Positions 8,205 to 16,732 of a stretch of 64,000 bases of DNA are shown here, in pieces. The translations under genes were made by a program, and so were the position numbers. The DNA is from Marinobacterium zhoushanense (GTDB lineage: Bacteria; Pseudomonadota; Gammaproteobacteria; Pseudomonadales; Balneatricaceae), in assembly GCF_014641945.1 (NCBI RefSeq), contig NZ_BMIJ01000009.1, positions 62,001-126,000 on the forward strand, read 5' to 3'. How positions within the stretch are numbered: the stretch's first letter is position 1; every line of letters begins with the position of its first letter. The notes under the pieces are model-generated. The model was given only the letters and a program-made list of their open reading frames with translations, made no database searches and was not told where the DNA came from.

Positions 8205-8660
8205 CTACCGCGACCAGAACTTGTACTCCAGCTCCACGCCAACGGCATCATAACCGGCGGAGTCCTCACCCAGCATGCAGCTGTGGTGGGTGTACTTGGC
8301 GTTGGTGCGGAAGCGCTCGTCGCCGCTCTGGTAGATGTTGACGCGCATGCCCAGGTTCGAGGTCCAGCGATCGTCGACGCCGCCGCGCTCGCATTGGGGG
8401 CTCTGTTTCTTGACGTGGTCCAGCCCCAAATAGACGCTGGCGTCTTTGAAGAACATACCGGACTCGGCGGCGAACAGCTTGGGTACGAACGCCAGGGCAG
8501 CGCCGAATACCAGGGCCAGTACGATCCCTTTCAGAACGCCAAGGCCGGCCCCGGTTTTGAAGTAGTCGATCCACTTGCTTGGTGGAATCACGATAGCGGT
8601 GATGATAAGTACGACCGCTACGGCGGCGAGGATGAATTGTACGGAGCTGGGCAGGTTCAT
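8205..8660 (-). CDS. Small membrane protein of unknown function
   Basis: 151 aa. Two hydrophobic segments at ~8-27 and ~40-64 flank a short amphipathic loop (PPSKWIDYF). The soluble C-terminal half ends with alternating hydrophobic residues and a terminal aromatic segment (VGVELEYKFWSR), reminiscent of a beta strand. Two Cys (SPQCERGG and HHSCML) may pair. AGGAGG upstream of ATG 8660 is a strong Shine-Dalgarno. I recognise no family. It lies between the FkbM gene and the orphan TRAP binding protein, transcribed away from the latter. Confidence 0.65.
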   Translation of the reverse strand: MNLPSSVQFILAAVAVVLIITAIVIPPSKWIDYFKTGAGLGVLKGIVLALVFGAALAFVPKLFAAESGMFFKDASVYLGLDHVKKQSPQCERGGVDDRWTSNLGMRVNIYQSGDERFRTNAKYTHHSCMLGEDSAGYDAVGVELEYKFWSR

Positions 8661-8816
8661 GTGTTCCTCCTTGAATGGGGCTGACGCAACCTAAGAGAGT
8701 ATATAGAACGTCGCCGTCTAGCATCATTTGTGTTGGAGTTTCAGAACCGTGCAGCGTCGGGTTAATATCGCTCTGTTGATCGAACCGTCAAGATAACTAC
8801 AAACGGACTTAATAAG

Positions 8817-9899
8817 ATGAAAATACGCAATGCCCTGTTTAAGCCGGCGGCGGTGCTCGCTGCGCTCCTGTCGTTCACGGGGGCACCGGCACAGGCCGAA
8901 GAGAGCTATACCCTCAAGCTTGCCGAGACTTGGGGGCCCAACTCCCCGATACTGGGCGAGACGACACAGCACATGGCGGATATGGCGGAGAAGATGTCGG
9001 CAGGCCGACTGAAGATCCGTATCGACTCCTCCAATAAGCACAAGGCGCCGTTCGGCATCTTCGATATGGTGAAGTCAGGCCAGTACGATATGGGTCATAC
9101 CGCGTCCTACTACTACAAGGGCAAGGTGCCTAACACCATGTATTTCACCACCGTACCGTTCAGCATGACGGTACCGGAGCAGTACGCCTGGTTCTATCAC
9201 GGCGGTGGTATGGAGTTGATGCAGAAGGTATATGAGCCGCACGGCATGCTCTCCTTTCCGGGCGGCAATACCGGCAACCAGATGGGTGGCTGGTTCCGCA
9301 AGGAGATCAACTCGGTTGCTGATCTGCAGGGGCTGAAAATGCGCACCCCGGGCTTTGCCGGTGAGGTGATGTCAGAGTTGGGCGTCGCCGTTACCAACAT
9401 CCCACCGGGTGAGCTCTACACCTCGCTGGAGCGAGGTACTATCGATGCGCTGGAGTGGGTCGGGCCGGCACTTGACCTGCCCATGGGCTTCCACCGCATC
9501 GCCAAATACTACTACTCCGGCTGGCAGGAACCGGCGGCCGAGGTGCAGTTCCTGGTCAACAAGAACGTCTGGGATGGTCTGCCGGACGATCTGCAGGAGA
9601 TCCTGCGCGTGGCCATGCGCACGGCTGCTTACGACATGTACAGCCAGAGCACGCATATGAACAGCCTGGCCTGGGACAAGATGAAGGAGGAGTATCCGGA
9701 TGTGACCCACAAGGTGTTCCCGCCCGAGGTGATCTCAGCGCTACGCGAAACCACTGCTCGACTGTTGAAAGAGCAGGCGGCACAGGATCCACTGGCGGCC
9801 GAGATCATCGACAGTCAGCAGGGCTATCTGAAGCAGGTTCGCAAGTGGACCAATATCTCCGACAAGGCTTATCTGGACAGCCTGTCTATCGTGGAGTGA
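8817..9899 (+). CDS. TRAP transporter DctP-family solute-binding protein (orphan)
   Basis: 360 aa with a Sec signal peptide (cleavage near APAQA-EE) and a full DctP domain. The segment LKMRTPGFAGEVMSELG holds the conserved Arg that binds a carboxylate. LERGTIDALEWVGP and the Trp-rich region match the subgroup related to TakP, which binds 2-oxo acids and similar monocarboxylates. No DctQ or DctM membrane subunit lies next to it, so it must work with a permease encoded elsewhere. It ends in a strong terminator. The ligand assignment is inference. Confidence 0.85.
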   Translation: MKIRNALFKPAAVLAALLSFTGAPAQAEESYTLKLAETWGPNSPILGETTQHMADMAEKMSAGRLKIRIDSSNKHKAPFGIFDMVKSGQYDMGHTASYYYKGKVPNTMYFTTVPFSMTVPEQYAWFYHGGGMELMQKVYEPHGMLSFPGGNTGNQMGGWFRKEINSVADLQGLKMRTPGFAGEVMSELGVAVTNIPPGELYTSLERGTIDALEWVGPALDLPMGFHRIAKYYYSGWQEPAAEVQFLVNKNVWDGLPDDLQEILRVAMRTAAYDMYSQSTHMNSLAWDKMKEEYPDVTHKVFPPEVISALRETTARLLKEQAAQDPLAAEIIDSQQGYLKQVRKWTNISDKAYLDSLSIVE

Positions 9900-9923
9900 T
9901 GCACCGCCCCGCGTCTTAGTAAT

Positions 9924-9952
9924 AAACCCCTCTTTTTCTCGGAGGGGTTTTT
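9924..9952 (+). terminator. Rho-independent terminator after orphan TRAP binding protein
   Basis: Stem AAACCCCTC / GAGGGGTTT (9 bp) with a T-rich loop, followed by further Ts. Confidence 0.85.
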
Positions 9953-10082
9953 CTTGTCGATGGCTATCCGACATCTGTATCAATGTAACCATGAAAAAAA
10001 AATGGTAATAAATATGCCCAGTACGCGAGAGATTCGTGTGCCGGTTCGCGATGGCGTATTGGGATCCTACACCGAGAGGTAG

Positions 10083-12107
10083 ATGGCTGTGAGCTACCAG
10101 TCTAAAAGCGATAAGCTGGAATACAGAGAAGCGCGTCGTCGCGCTCGGCTGAACCCGTTGCTCGCGCTTCTGATCGTCTGCCCCGTGTGTGTTTCCGCCG
10201 CTGCCGAGGAGGATGTCGACCTATCGGCGATGTCGCTGAAAGAGTTGATGTCGCTGGAGGTATTCACGTCGGCCTCGCTGTTGCCGACTCAGATCAGCCG
10301 GGCGCCGGGCACCGTTTATACCTTTAATCGCAGCGATTTCGCCCGTTTCGGCGTGCGCCGGCTGGATGATCTGTTGAGCTTCGTGCCCGGGTTGCAGTTG
10401 AACCAGTACCGCAAACGGCATCGATCGATCTGGTCGCGAGGTATGCTCGATCGGTACAACGATAAGATGGTGTTGATGGTCGATGGCGTGCGGATACGCC
10501 ACCTCTACTACGGCCATTTCTCGCTAGGCGACAACCTGCCGCTGGAAGCGATCGAGAAGGTAGAGGTTATTCTTGGCCCCGCATCGAGTCTTTATGGTGC
10601 CAACGCCCTGAGCGGCATCATCTCGATCACGACGCGTGATTTCAGTGTCGAAGAGAGCCTGGGCGCAACCCTGGAAACCGCCAGTAACGACCGCGGCAAG
10701 GGTACACTGCTGTATAACAGCGATCGTTTTCAAGCATTCGGCAGTTACCTGCAGCAGGATGCCCCCTTCCGTGACCAGCGCAAGAGCTTCATTGGTGGCG
10801 ATACGGTTCAGCCGCTGGGGGAGGAGTTCGCCAACCTGATGATCAAGGGGTCGCCTATCGACGGACTGACGCTGTCGATGAACTATGCCCTGGAGGAGAC
10901 CCCCTTCCTGTTCATACCCGATACCCAGGATGCCTATGTCGATTCCGAATCGCTGGTGTTGTCGGCGAACTATGAGCAGGGCAGCGTCGAAACCGGCCGT
11001 ATAGAAAGCACCTTTTACTACCATCTGGACAATGCACGCGAATACGAGATAGAGAATCAAGGCGATACTCTCGGCTATGAGGAGTATCAGGACGCCTGGA
11101 TGGCGGGTGGCAAGGTGACCGGATTCAAGCGCCTGGACCAGCATGTGCTGGCGGCAGGAATCAGCTGGGAGCATGAGTCGGCAGAAGACACCCGTTATCA
11201 GCGCAACTACCACTTCTCGGCAGGCTATCTGACGCCGCCGGAGACCGGCGATCTATTGTCGAGCCCGGGTATATCCAACGACGACTATGCGTTTTATCTG
11301 CAGGATGTCTGGAGTATTACCGCTGACCTGGATCTGACCCTCGGTGTGCGGTTTGACAGGTTCGAACGGTTCGGTGAACACTGGAACCAGCGCGCGGCGC
11401 TGGTATACACCCCGGAAAGCTCGCAGACCTGGAAGCTGCAGTATGGCACCGCGATCAGGACGCCGACCCTGCGTGAGTATCTCAAGGTGCTTGAGGGTAC
11501 CAGTTTCATACCGCCGCCGCTGGCGCCGGAGGAGATCGAGCAGCTCGAACTTGGCTATCTCTACCAGTGGGATAACGCCAACCTGAGCCTCAACCTGTAC
11601 CGCAGCGAGCTGACCAACTTCATCGTCGAGATGCCGACACCGGATGACGCAGATGAATACTTCGCCAACTCGGATGTGAAGGTGCAGCTCAACGGCATGG
11701 AAGCGCTACTTAATGCGAAACCGTCGGAACAGCTCAATCTGCGGGCGGGGTTGGCCTACCTTGAGCCCGCCGATGGCGATCAGGCAATACCCTATGTCTC
11801 CAGCTGGACCGGCAGTCTGCAGCTGGACTATCGCTTTCGACCCTCGCACACGCTGGGCTTTTCGCTGGTTTACAATCAGGCACGGGATGACGGGAACAGC
11901 TTCAGCGAGGACGATGAGGGCAGTTTTTATATCGCCAACCTATACGGTTTTGGCCGTCTGGCGCCGGACTGGTCCTATGCCTACGGCATCGACAACCTGT
12001 TTGACCGGCGGGTGTATGATCCGGCTGCCGACTTTGGCAATAAGTACAGTAACGAGCGTAGTGAGCGTGAAATCTGGTTGCGACTGATGTGGGATATGAC
12101 GCTTTGA
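10083..12107 (+). CDS. TonB-dependent outer membrane receptor (first gene of TonB-YfiR-c-di-GMP operon)
   Basis: 674 aa. A basic N-terminus and hydrophobic segment (LLALLIVCPVCVSAAA) form the signal peptide. A plug domain follows, with the TonB-box-like region and the conserved plug patterns APGTVYTF, RRLDDLLSFVPG and GPASSLYGANALSGII, then a 22-strand-type barrel ending in an aromatic beta strand (WLRLMWDMTL). The plug opening (MSLKELMSLEVFTSAS) is typical of receptors encoded with YfiR and sensor proteins. It overlaps yfiR by 19 bases if the GTG start of yfiR is used, so the genes are translationally coupled. The substrate is unknown; a sensory role is likely from context. Confidence 0.9.
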   Translation: MAVSYQSKSDKLEYREARRRARLNPLLALLIVCPVCVSAAAEEDVDLSAMSLKELMSLEVFTSASLLPTQISRAPGTVYTFNRSDFARFGVRRLDDLLSFVPGLQLNQYRKRHRSIWSRGMLDRYNDKMVLMVDGVRIRHLYYGHFSLGDNLPLEAIEKVEVILGPASSLYGANALSGIISITTRDFSVEESLGATLETASNDRGKGTLLYNSDRFQAFGSYLQQDAPFRDQRKSFIGGDTVQPLGEEFANLMIKGSPIDGLTLSMNYALEETPFLFIPDTQDAYVDSESLVLSANYEQGSVETGRIESTFYYHLDNAREYEIENQGDTLGYEEYQDAWMAGGKVTGFKRLDQHVLAAGISWEHESAEDTRYQRNYHFSAGYLTPPETGDLLSSPGISNDDYAFYLQDVWSITADLDLTLGVRFDRFERFGEHWNQRAALVYTPESSQTWKLQYGTAIRTPTLREYLKVLEGTSFIPPPLAPEEIEQLELGYLYQWDNANLSLNLYRSELTNFIVEMPTPDDADEYFANSDVKVQLNGMEALLNAKPSEQLNLRAGLAYLEPADGDQAIPYVSSWTGSLQLDYRFRPSHTLGFSLVYNQARDDGNSFSEDDEGSFYIANLYGFGRLAPDWSYAYGIDNLFDRRVYDPAADFGNKYSNERSEREIWLRLMWDMTL

Positions 12108-12724
12108 TCCGATTTTGCGCAACTCGTTATACCAAGACGTTGTGCAGCCGGCCCTTCAAGCTGACTGCACTGTCGAGGTTATGCCTGATCGGTCTGCTGT
12201 TCTCGTCAGTGGCGCTAGCGAATCCGAATGATGAGCGGGTGAGTCGGGTAAAAGCGGCATTTATTCTGAACATAGCCAAATTCGTCAGTTGGCCAGCCGA
12301 AACTCTGTCGGTACCGACCGATGCTTTCACCTTGTGTTACTACCGCGAGGACTCACTGGGTGCTGGTATTGAGATGATTCTGAACAAAAGCGTGCTTGGG
12401 CTTCCCATGAGGGACAGGCTTATCGAAAACCTGCCCGAGAGTGACGGGTGCAGAGTGTTGATGATACCTGCCGATCAGCTAACACAATTTATGACTGAGA
12501 TAGAGTCAGTGTCTGAAAGGAAGTCGGTACTTACTATCGCTGATCTGACCATGGAAGAGGGCAAGGGTGTTGCGTATTCCGGGGTGATCATGAATCTCGT
12601 CAGGCGTGGTAGCAGTATCGGATTCGAAATCGATACCAATGAATTGAAAGCACGTCATCTCTCCATGAGTTCAGAACTGCTCAAACTGGCCCATATTATC
12701 GATGCTCCAGGGAGGGGCAAATGA
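12089..12724 (+). CDS. YfiR family (DUF4154) periplasmic protein
   Basis: Up to 211 aa. The start is uncertain: GTG 12089, TTG 12104 and TTG 12140 all keep the signal peptide (LCLIGLLFSSVALA). The mature protein shows the YfiR pattern KAAFILNIAKFVSWPAE, CYYRED, and the LTIADLT and NELKARHLSMSSELLKLA segments. In Pseudomonas aeruginosa YfiR holds the diguanylate cyclase YfiN/TpbB inactive in the periplasm. The downstream gene encodes a YfiN-like architecture, so the same control is likely. Its stop overlaps the next start (ATGA). Confidence 0.88.
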   Translation: MGYDALIRFCATRYTKTLCSRPFKLTALSRLCLIGLLFSSVALANPNDERVSRVKAAFILNIAKFVSWPAETLSVPTDAFTLCYYREDSLGAGIEMILNKSVLGLPMRDRLIENLPESDGCRVLMIPADQLTQFMTEIESVSERKSVLTIADLTMEEGKGVAYSGVIMNLVRRGSSIGFEIDTNELKARHLSMSSELLKLAHIIDAPGRGK

Positions 12725-14796
12725 TCCTGGGGCGCCGCTCGCTGCGGCGCAAATTGACCGTGGTGCTGATTCTGGTCAGCACCACAGTGCTGGCGCTGGT
12801 GAGCCTGGGATTCGCCGTCAACGACTGGAACAATATGCGCTCGACGGTGTTCGATCGAATGGGGGCACAGGCAGCGATTATTGGCGGCAATAGTGTTTCC
12901 GCTCTGCTGTTCAACGACACGGAGTCGGCTGAGCGTACCCTGTCGACGCTTGAAAACGACCGAGAGATTGTCGCATCGATGCTGTTTGACGCGCAGGGCA
13001 GCCTGTTCGCCAGCCATATAAGCCAGGGACAGGAGGTGAGTCTGGAGCAGCCGCCCGAGGATCGGGGCGAGTTTCGCGGTTTTCTCTATGTAAATAAGTC
13101 GGTCGTGTTCGACGGCGAACGGCTGGGCCGGGTGGTGTTGTTGTTTGAGCCGAAACAGTGGGATGCGTTGCAACGGGAGCGTCTGAGCATCGTGTCGGTA
13201 CTCTTCCTGGTGTCGGTTCTGGTGGCGGTGGGGCTGGCCAGTCTGTCGCAACGTTTTGTCACCGCGCCGATCCTGCAGTTGGCGAAAACAGCCAGGGGTA
13301 TCACGCGCACGCGTAACTACCGGCTGAGGGCGCAGTGCTCTACATCGGACGAGATCGGTGACCTGGCCGAAGATTTCAACGCCATGCTGGACGAGATCGA
13401 GCAGCGGGAGAGGGAGTTGCAGCAGGCGCAGTCCGAACTCGAGGCAAAGGTCAGTGAGCGCACCAACGAGCTGCTTGAGTTGACCCGGCAGTTTGAACAC
13501 CAGGCGTTTCACGATGCGCTGACCGGTTTGCCCAACCGAGTGACGTTCGATCGCGATCTGGAGCGCAGTATCGCGATTGCCCGACGTACAGGGCATCAGC
13601 TCGCAGTCATGTTCCTCGATCTTGATCGTTTCAAGGCGATTAACGACACCCTGGGCCATGCGATCGGCGATCGTCTGCTGGTGCAGCTGGCCAAGCGGTT
13701 GAGTGGGCAGCTGCGTGAAACCGATACCCTGGCACGACTGGGCGGCGATGAGTTTGCCGTTCTGCTGGTCGAGACCACGCCGGATGCGGCGGCCGAGGTG
13801 GCCGGGAAACTGATCCAGGCGATCAATCAGCCGGTGGAGATCGACAGTTACAGTTTGCGCGTGACTACCAGCCTGGGGATCAGTGTTTTTCCAGACGATA
13901 CCGAGCATGCGGGTACGTTGCTGAAAAATGCCGATACCGCGATGTACTTCTCCAAGGATGTTGGCCGTAACCGGTTCAGCTTCTATGCCAAGGAGATGAA
14001 TGCCCGCTCAGAGCGTCGATTGATGCTCGAGGGCAAGTTGCGCAGCGTCGTGGCCGAGCAGCGATTGCAGGTGCATTACCAGCCTAAGTATGACGCCATG
14101 ACCGGGCATATCGCCGGTGTAGAAGCACTGGCGCGCTGGTTTGACGACGATGAAGGCTATATCTCCCCGGAGGAGTTTATTCCCCTGGCCGAAGATTGTG
14201 GGCTGGTCGGTGAGATCGATGAGTTTGTTACCTGGCGTGCTTGCCGAGACCTCATGTCGCTGAAAGCGGAGGCAGACCTGACGTTGACGTTGGCGGTGAA
14301 TTTCTCACCGGCGCATTTCATCCATCGAGGCTTACACGAACGGATCGAATCAACGCTGAGCAGTACCGGCTTTCCCGGCGAGCTGCTCGAGGTGGAGGTA
14401 ACCGAGGCGGTGGTGGCGTCGGAGGAAGCACACCTGCACGAGTATCTGAACCAGATCCGCGGCCTCGGCGTGCGTCTGGCGATCGATGATTTTGGTATTG
14501 CCTACTCCTCTCTCAGCCGACTTAAACAACTGCCGATCAATACCCTCAAGATCGACCGCTCGTTCATTCGCGATATCGGTGACGACAGCGATGATGAGGT
14601 GATCGTGCGCACGATCATCGATATGGCCCATAACCTGAATCTCAAGGTGGTCGCTGAGGGGGTGGAGACCCACGCGCAGTTGGAGTTTATACGCCGTCAT
14701 GGCTGCGATCAGGTGCAGGGCTACCTGTTCAGTAAGCCGATGCCGATCGACCAGCTGAAGGTTGTGCTCAATAAGGAGAACGAGGTTCGGATGTAA
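12721..14796 (+). CDS. YfiN-like membrane sensor with CHASE8-like, HAMP, GGDEF and EAL domains
   Basis: 691 aa. TM1 is at ~11-33, a CHASE8-like periplasmic domain spans ~35-155, and TM2 is at ~157-176. HAMP follows (~178-230), then a short coiled coil, GGDEF (~260-425) and EAL (~435-685). The cyclase site is intact (GGDEF 341-345) with a canonical I-site RETD five residues upstream. The phosphodiesterase site is also intact: VEAL at 467-470, NFSP, EVTEA, IDDFG, LKIDRSF and AEGVET. The loop after DDFG reads IAYSS instead of the usual TGYSS. The protein is potentially bifunctional, and the periplasmic partner is probably YfiR from the preceding gene. It differs from P. aeruginosa YfiN by the added EAL domain. 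Confidence 0.92.
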   Translation: MILGRRSLRRKLTVVLILVSTTVLALVSLGFAVNDWNNMRSTVFDRMGAQAAIIGGNSVSALLFNDTESAERTLSTLENDREIVASMLFDAQGSLFASHISQGQEVSLEQPPEDRGEFRGFLYVNKSVVFDGERLGRVVLLFEPKQWDALQRERLSIVSVLFLVSVLVAVGLASLSQRFVTAPILQLAKTARGITRTRNYRLRAQCSTSDEIGDLAEDFNAMLDEIEQRERELQQAQSELEAKVSERTNELLELTRQFEHQAFHDALTGLPNRVTFDRDLERSIAIARRTGHQLAVMFLDLDRFKAINDTLGHAIGDRLLVQLAKRLSGQLRETDTLARLGGDEFAVLLVETTPDAAAEVAGKLIQAINQPVEIDSYSLRVTTSLGISVFPDDTEHAGTLLKNADTAMYFSKDVGRNRFSFYAKEMNARSERRLMLEGKLRSVVAEQRLQVHYQPKYDAMTGHIAGVEALARWFDDDEGYISPEEFIPLAEDCGLVGEIDEFVTWRACRDLMSLKAEADLTLTLAVNFSPAHFIHRGLHERIESTLSSTGFPGELLEVEVTEAVVASEEAHLHEYLNQIRGLGVRLAIDDFGIAYSSLSRLKQLPINTLKIDRSFIRDIGDDSDDEVIVRTIIDMAHNLNLKVVAEGVETHAQLEFIRRHGCDQVQGYLFSKPMPIDQLKVVLNKENEVRM

Positions 14797-14797
14797 A

Positions 14798-14821
14798 AAA
14801 CCGCAGCGTCGGCTGCGGTTT
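14798..14821. terminator. Bidirectional terminator
   Basis: A 10-bp stem AAACCGCAGC / GCTGCGGTTT with loop GTCG, starting a few bases after the preceding stop codon. The A6 run on the left becomes T6 for minus-strand transcripts, so it also ends the convergent barrel gene. Confidence 0.88.
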
Positions 14822-14848
14822 CGCGTGCGGAGCTTGTATACAGCGTAC

Positions 14849-15475
14849 TTAGAAGCGGTAGGCAAGGCCCACGGAGAGGGTATCGATGTCCAGATCCTCA
14901 CCGAGCATGTCCAGCATGTAGCGGTTCCATTGCGCGTTGACCGATACATTGTCATTGAACGCGTAGCTGGCGCCCAGGCCAAGGTAGGGGTCTGTGCCGT
15001 CATCGAGTTCACCCGAGCCGCTGGTGAAGGTGTCGCCATCGATAGTGATAGTACCCGAGAAAGAGGCATCGGATTGCCAGTGCAGCATACCCGCGCGGGC
15101 GAACAGGTCGATGGAGTCGGAGACCGGCAGATCACCGCGCACGCCGAAAAAGACACCGGTGGCGTCGATGGCGAATTTGCCATCGATAGAGAAGCTGCTG
15201 CCGAAAACAGTGCCGCTGATCGGCGCGTTGGTTGAGATAGTGCTCTCGCCCAGATCGACGTAACCCAGTTCGGCGGAGAAGTAGTCATTGAAGCTGTAGC
15301 CGACGCCGATGCCGTACATGGTATCGGTTTCATCGACTGAGAAGCCTGGCGCACTGCCGAGATCGAAGTCAGACTGACCCAGGTCGCCGAAGACGTAGAC
15401 GCCTTGGGCCGAAGTGGCGGTCGCGAAGGTGGCAGAAGTGGCGGCAAGCGCCAGAATGGCAAGGGCCTGTTTCAT
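14849..15475 (-). CDS. Outer membrane beta-barrel protein
   Basis: 208 aa from the ATG at 15475, which has AGGA at 9 bases; an ATG 15 bases upstream is possible but lacks a clear Shine-Dalgarno. There is a Sec signal peptide (MKQALAILALAATS, cut near TSAQ-G). Alternating hydrophobic strands separated by short Gly/Asp-rich turns (YGIGVGYSFNDYFSAELGY, DPYLGLGASYAFND) end in a C-terminal LAYRF strand, the BAM recognition signal. It matches the 8-stranded OmpA/OmpW-type barrel superfamily. No ligand can be assigned. It stands alone, convergent with the sensor gene. Confidence 0.85.
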   Translation of the reverse strand: MKQALAILALAATSATFATATSAQGVYVFGDLGQSDFDLGSAPGFSVDETDTMYGIGVGYSFNDYFSAELGYVDLGESTISTNAPISGTVFGSSFSIDGKFAIDATGVFFGVRGDLPVSDSIDLFARAGMLHWQSDASFSGTITIDGDTFTSGSGELDDGTDPYLGLGASYAFNDNVSVNAQWNRYMLDMLGEDLDIDTLSVGLAYRF

Positions 15476-15704
15476 CCTTTGAATCCTCATAAGAAAACAC
15501 TGTCCAGTAGTTGAGCCGGCTGCAGGGATCAGCCATCAACCCCGCGGAGTGTACCAGTATTCAATTCGGACAAATCTAGGAAAAATTCCTAATTGTCTGG
15601 ATGTTTTCGGGATTGCCTGACCTCCATCAAGTGGCACTCAGATTCGGCGTTCGCACCGGATCCGGCGAGGCGCCGACTCCGGTGACCAGGATCGGCCGCT
15701 GCTG

Positions 15705-16496
15705 TCAGCGGTCTCCATCGATCAGACGACCCAGGCCTCCAAGTACCGAGCCTTCGCCCTTGTCGCTGCCACCCGAACTCGGTGCGCTGGCGATGATCCT
15801 GTCGGCCATGCGTGAGAACGGCAGACTCTGCAGCCAGACGGTACCGGTGCCGCGCAGGGTGGCCAGGAACAGCCCCTCACCGCCGAAGACCATCGACTTC
15901 AGGTTGCCGGCGCGCTGAATGTCGTAATCGATCCCCGCGGTAAAGCCGACCAGGCAACCGGTGTCGACGCGTAGCGTCTCGCCGTTGAGCTTCTTCGGTA
16001 CCACGGTGCCACCCGCCTGGATAAAGGCCATGCCGTCCCCCTCCAGCGTCTGCAGGATAAAGCCCTCGCCGCCGAACAGGCCGGAACCGATACGGCGGTT
16101 GAAGGCGATACTGACCTTGGTGCCCAGCGCGGCGCAGAGGAAAGCATCTTTCTGGCAGGTGATCTTCTGCCCCAGCTCGGCCATATTGAGCGGCACGATA
16201 TTGCCCGGATAGGGCGCGGCGAAGGCGACGCGGCGCTTGCTTGAGCCGCGGTTGGTGAAGTGGGTGGTGAAGATAGACTCGCCGGTGAACATCCGCTTGC
16301 CGGCGGAGAACAGCTTGCCCATGATCCCCTCATCGGGGTTTGAGCCATCGCCCATCTTGGTCTCGAAGTCGATATCCTGCTCCATGTAGGTCATCGCCCC
16401 GGCTTCGGCGATCACCGTTTCGCCCGGGTCGAGCTCCACCTCGACCAGCTGCATTTCGGCGCCGATGATCTGGTAATCTACTTCATGGCAACGCAT
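15705..16496 (-). CDS. AIM24 family protein (TIGR00266)
   Basis: 263 aa with the beta-sandwich pattern of the AIM24/TIGR00266 family: [21 protein letters not shown] near the N-terminus, internal glycine-rich strands ([23 protein letters not shown]), and a second copy of the motif ([21 protein letters not shown]) near the C-terminus. The function in bacteria is unknown; the eukaryotic relative is mitochondrial Aim24. No signal peptide is seen, so it is cytoplasmic. GGAG seven bases before the ATG supports the start. No operon partner is apparent; 15476-15704 and 16497-16732 hold no gene that I can support. Confidence 0.88.
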   Translation of the reverse strand: MRCHEVDYQIIGAEMQLVEVELDPGETVIAEAGAMTYMEQDIDFETKMGDGSNPDEGIMGKLFSAGKRMFTGESIFTTHFTNRGSSKRRVAFAAPYPGNIVPLNMAELGQKITCQKDAFLCAALGTKVSIAFNRRIGSGLFGGEGFILQTLEGDGMAFIQAGGTVVPKKLNGETLRVDTGCLVGFTAGIDYDIQRAGNLKSMVFGGEGLFLATLRGTGTVWLQSLPFSRMADRIIASAPSSGGSDKGEGSVLGGLGRLIDGDR

Positions 16497-16732
16497 CGTG
16501 AGTCTCCTGTTTCCGTACAGTTTTCCAGTTGAGGAAGGTGTGGTGTTGAAGATGTGAGTGCCATTCTAGCTGGAAGGTTCGGTTGACGGGATGTTTCTCA
16601 ACCCTTACCCTCGCAGCAGGAACAGGAGGTTCCGTCGGCGAATTACAGGGATAGTTATTCGTCATCTCTCTTCCTGGAGCAGCCAGCCTTCTGTTCCGCC
16701 CTACATCTCCTGCCTACATGGTGAGGGGCTGA

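Noticed and set aside
12655-13908. 417-codon minus-strand frame opposite the GGDEF/EAL sensor
   Set aside because: Antisense shadow with Gln/His-rich composition and no domain.
14833-14842. TTGTATACAG, similar to the ectoine-cluster operator
   Set aside because: Lies at the 3' end of two convergent genes next to a terminator, not in a promoter, and is not a perfect palindrome over ten bases.
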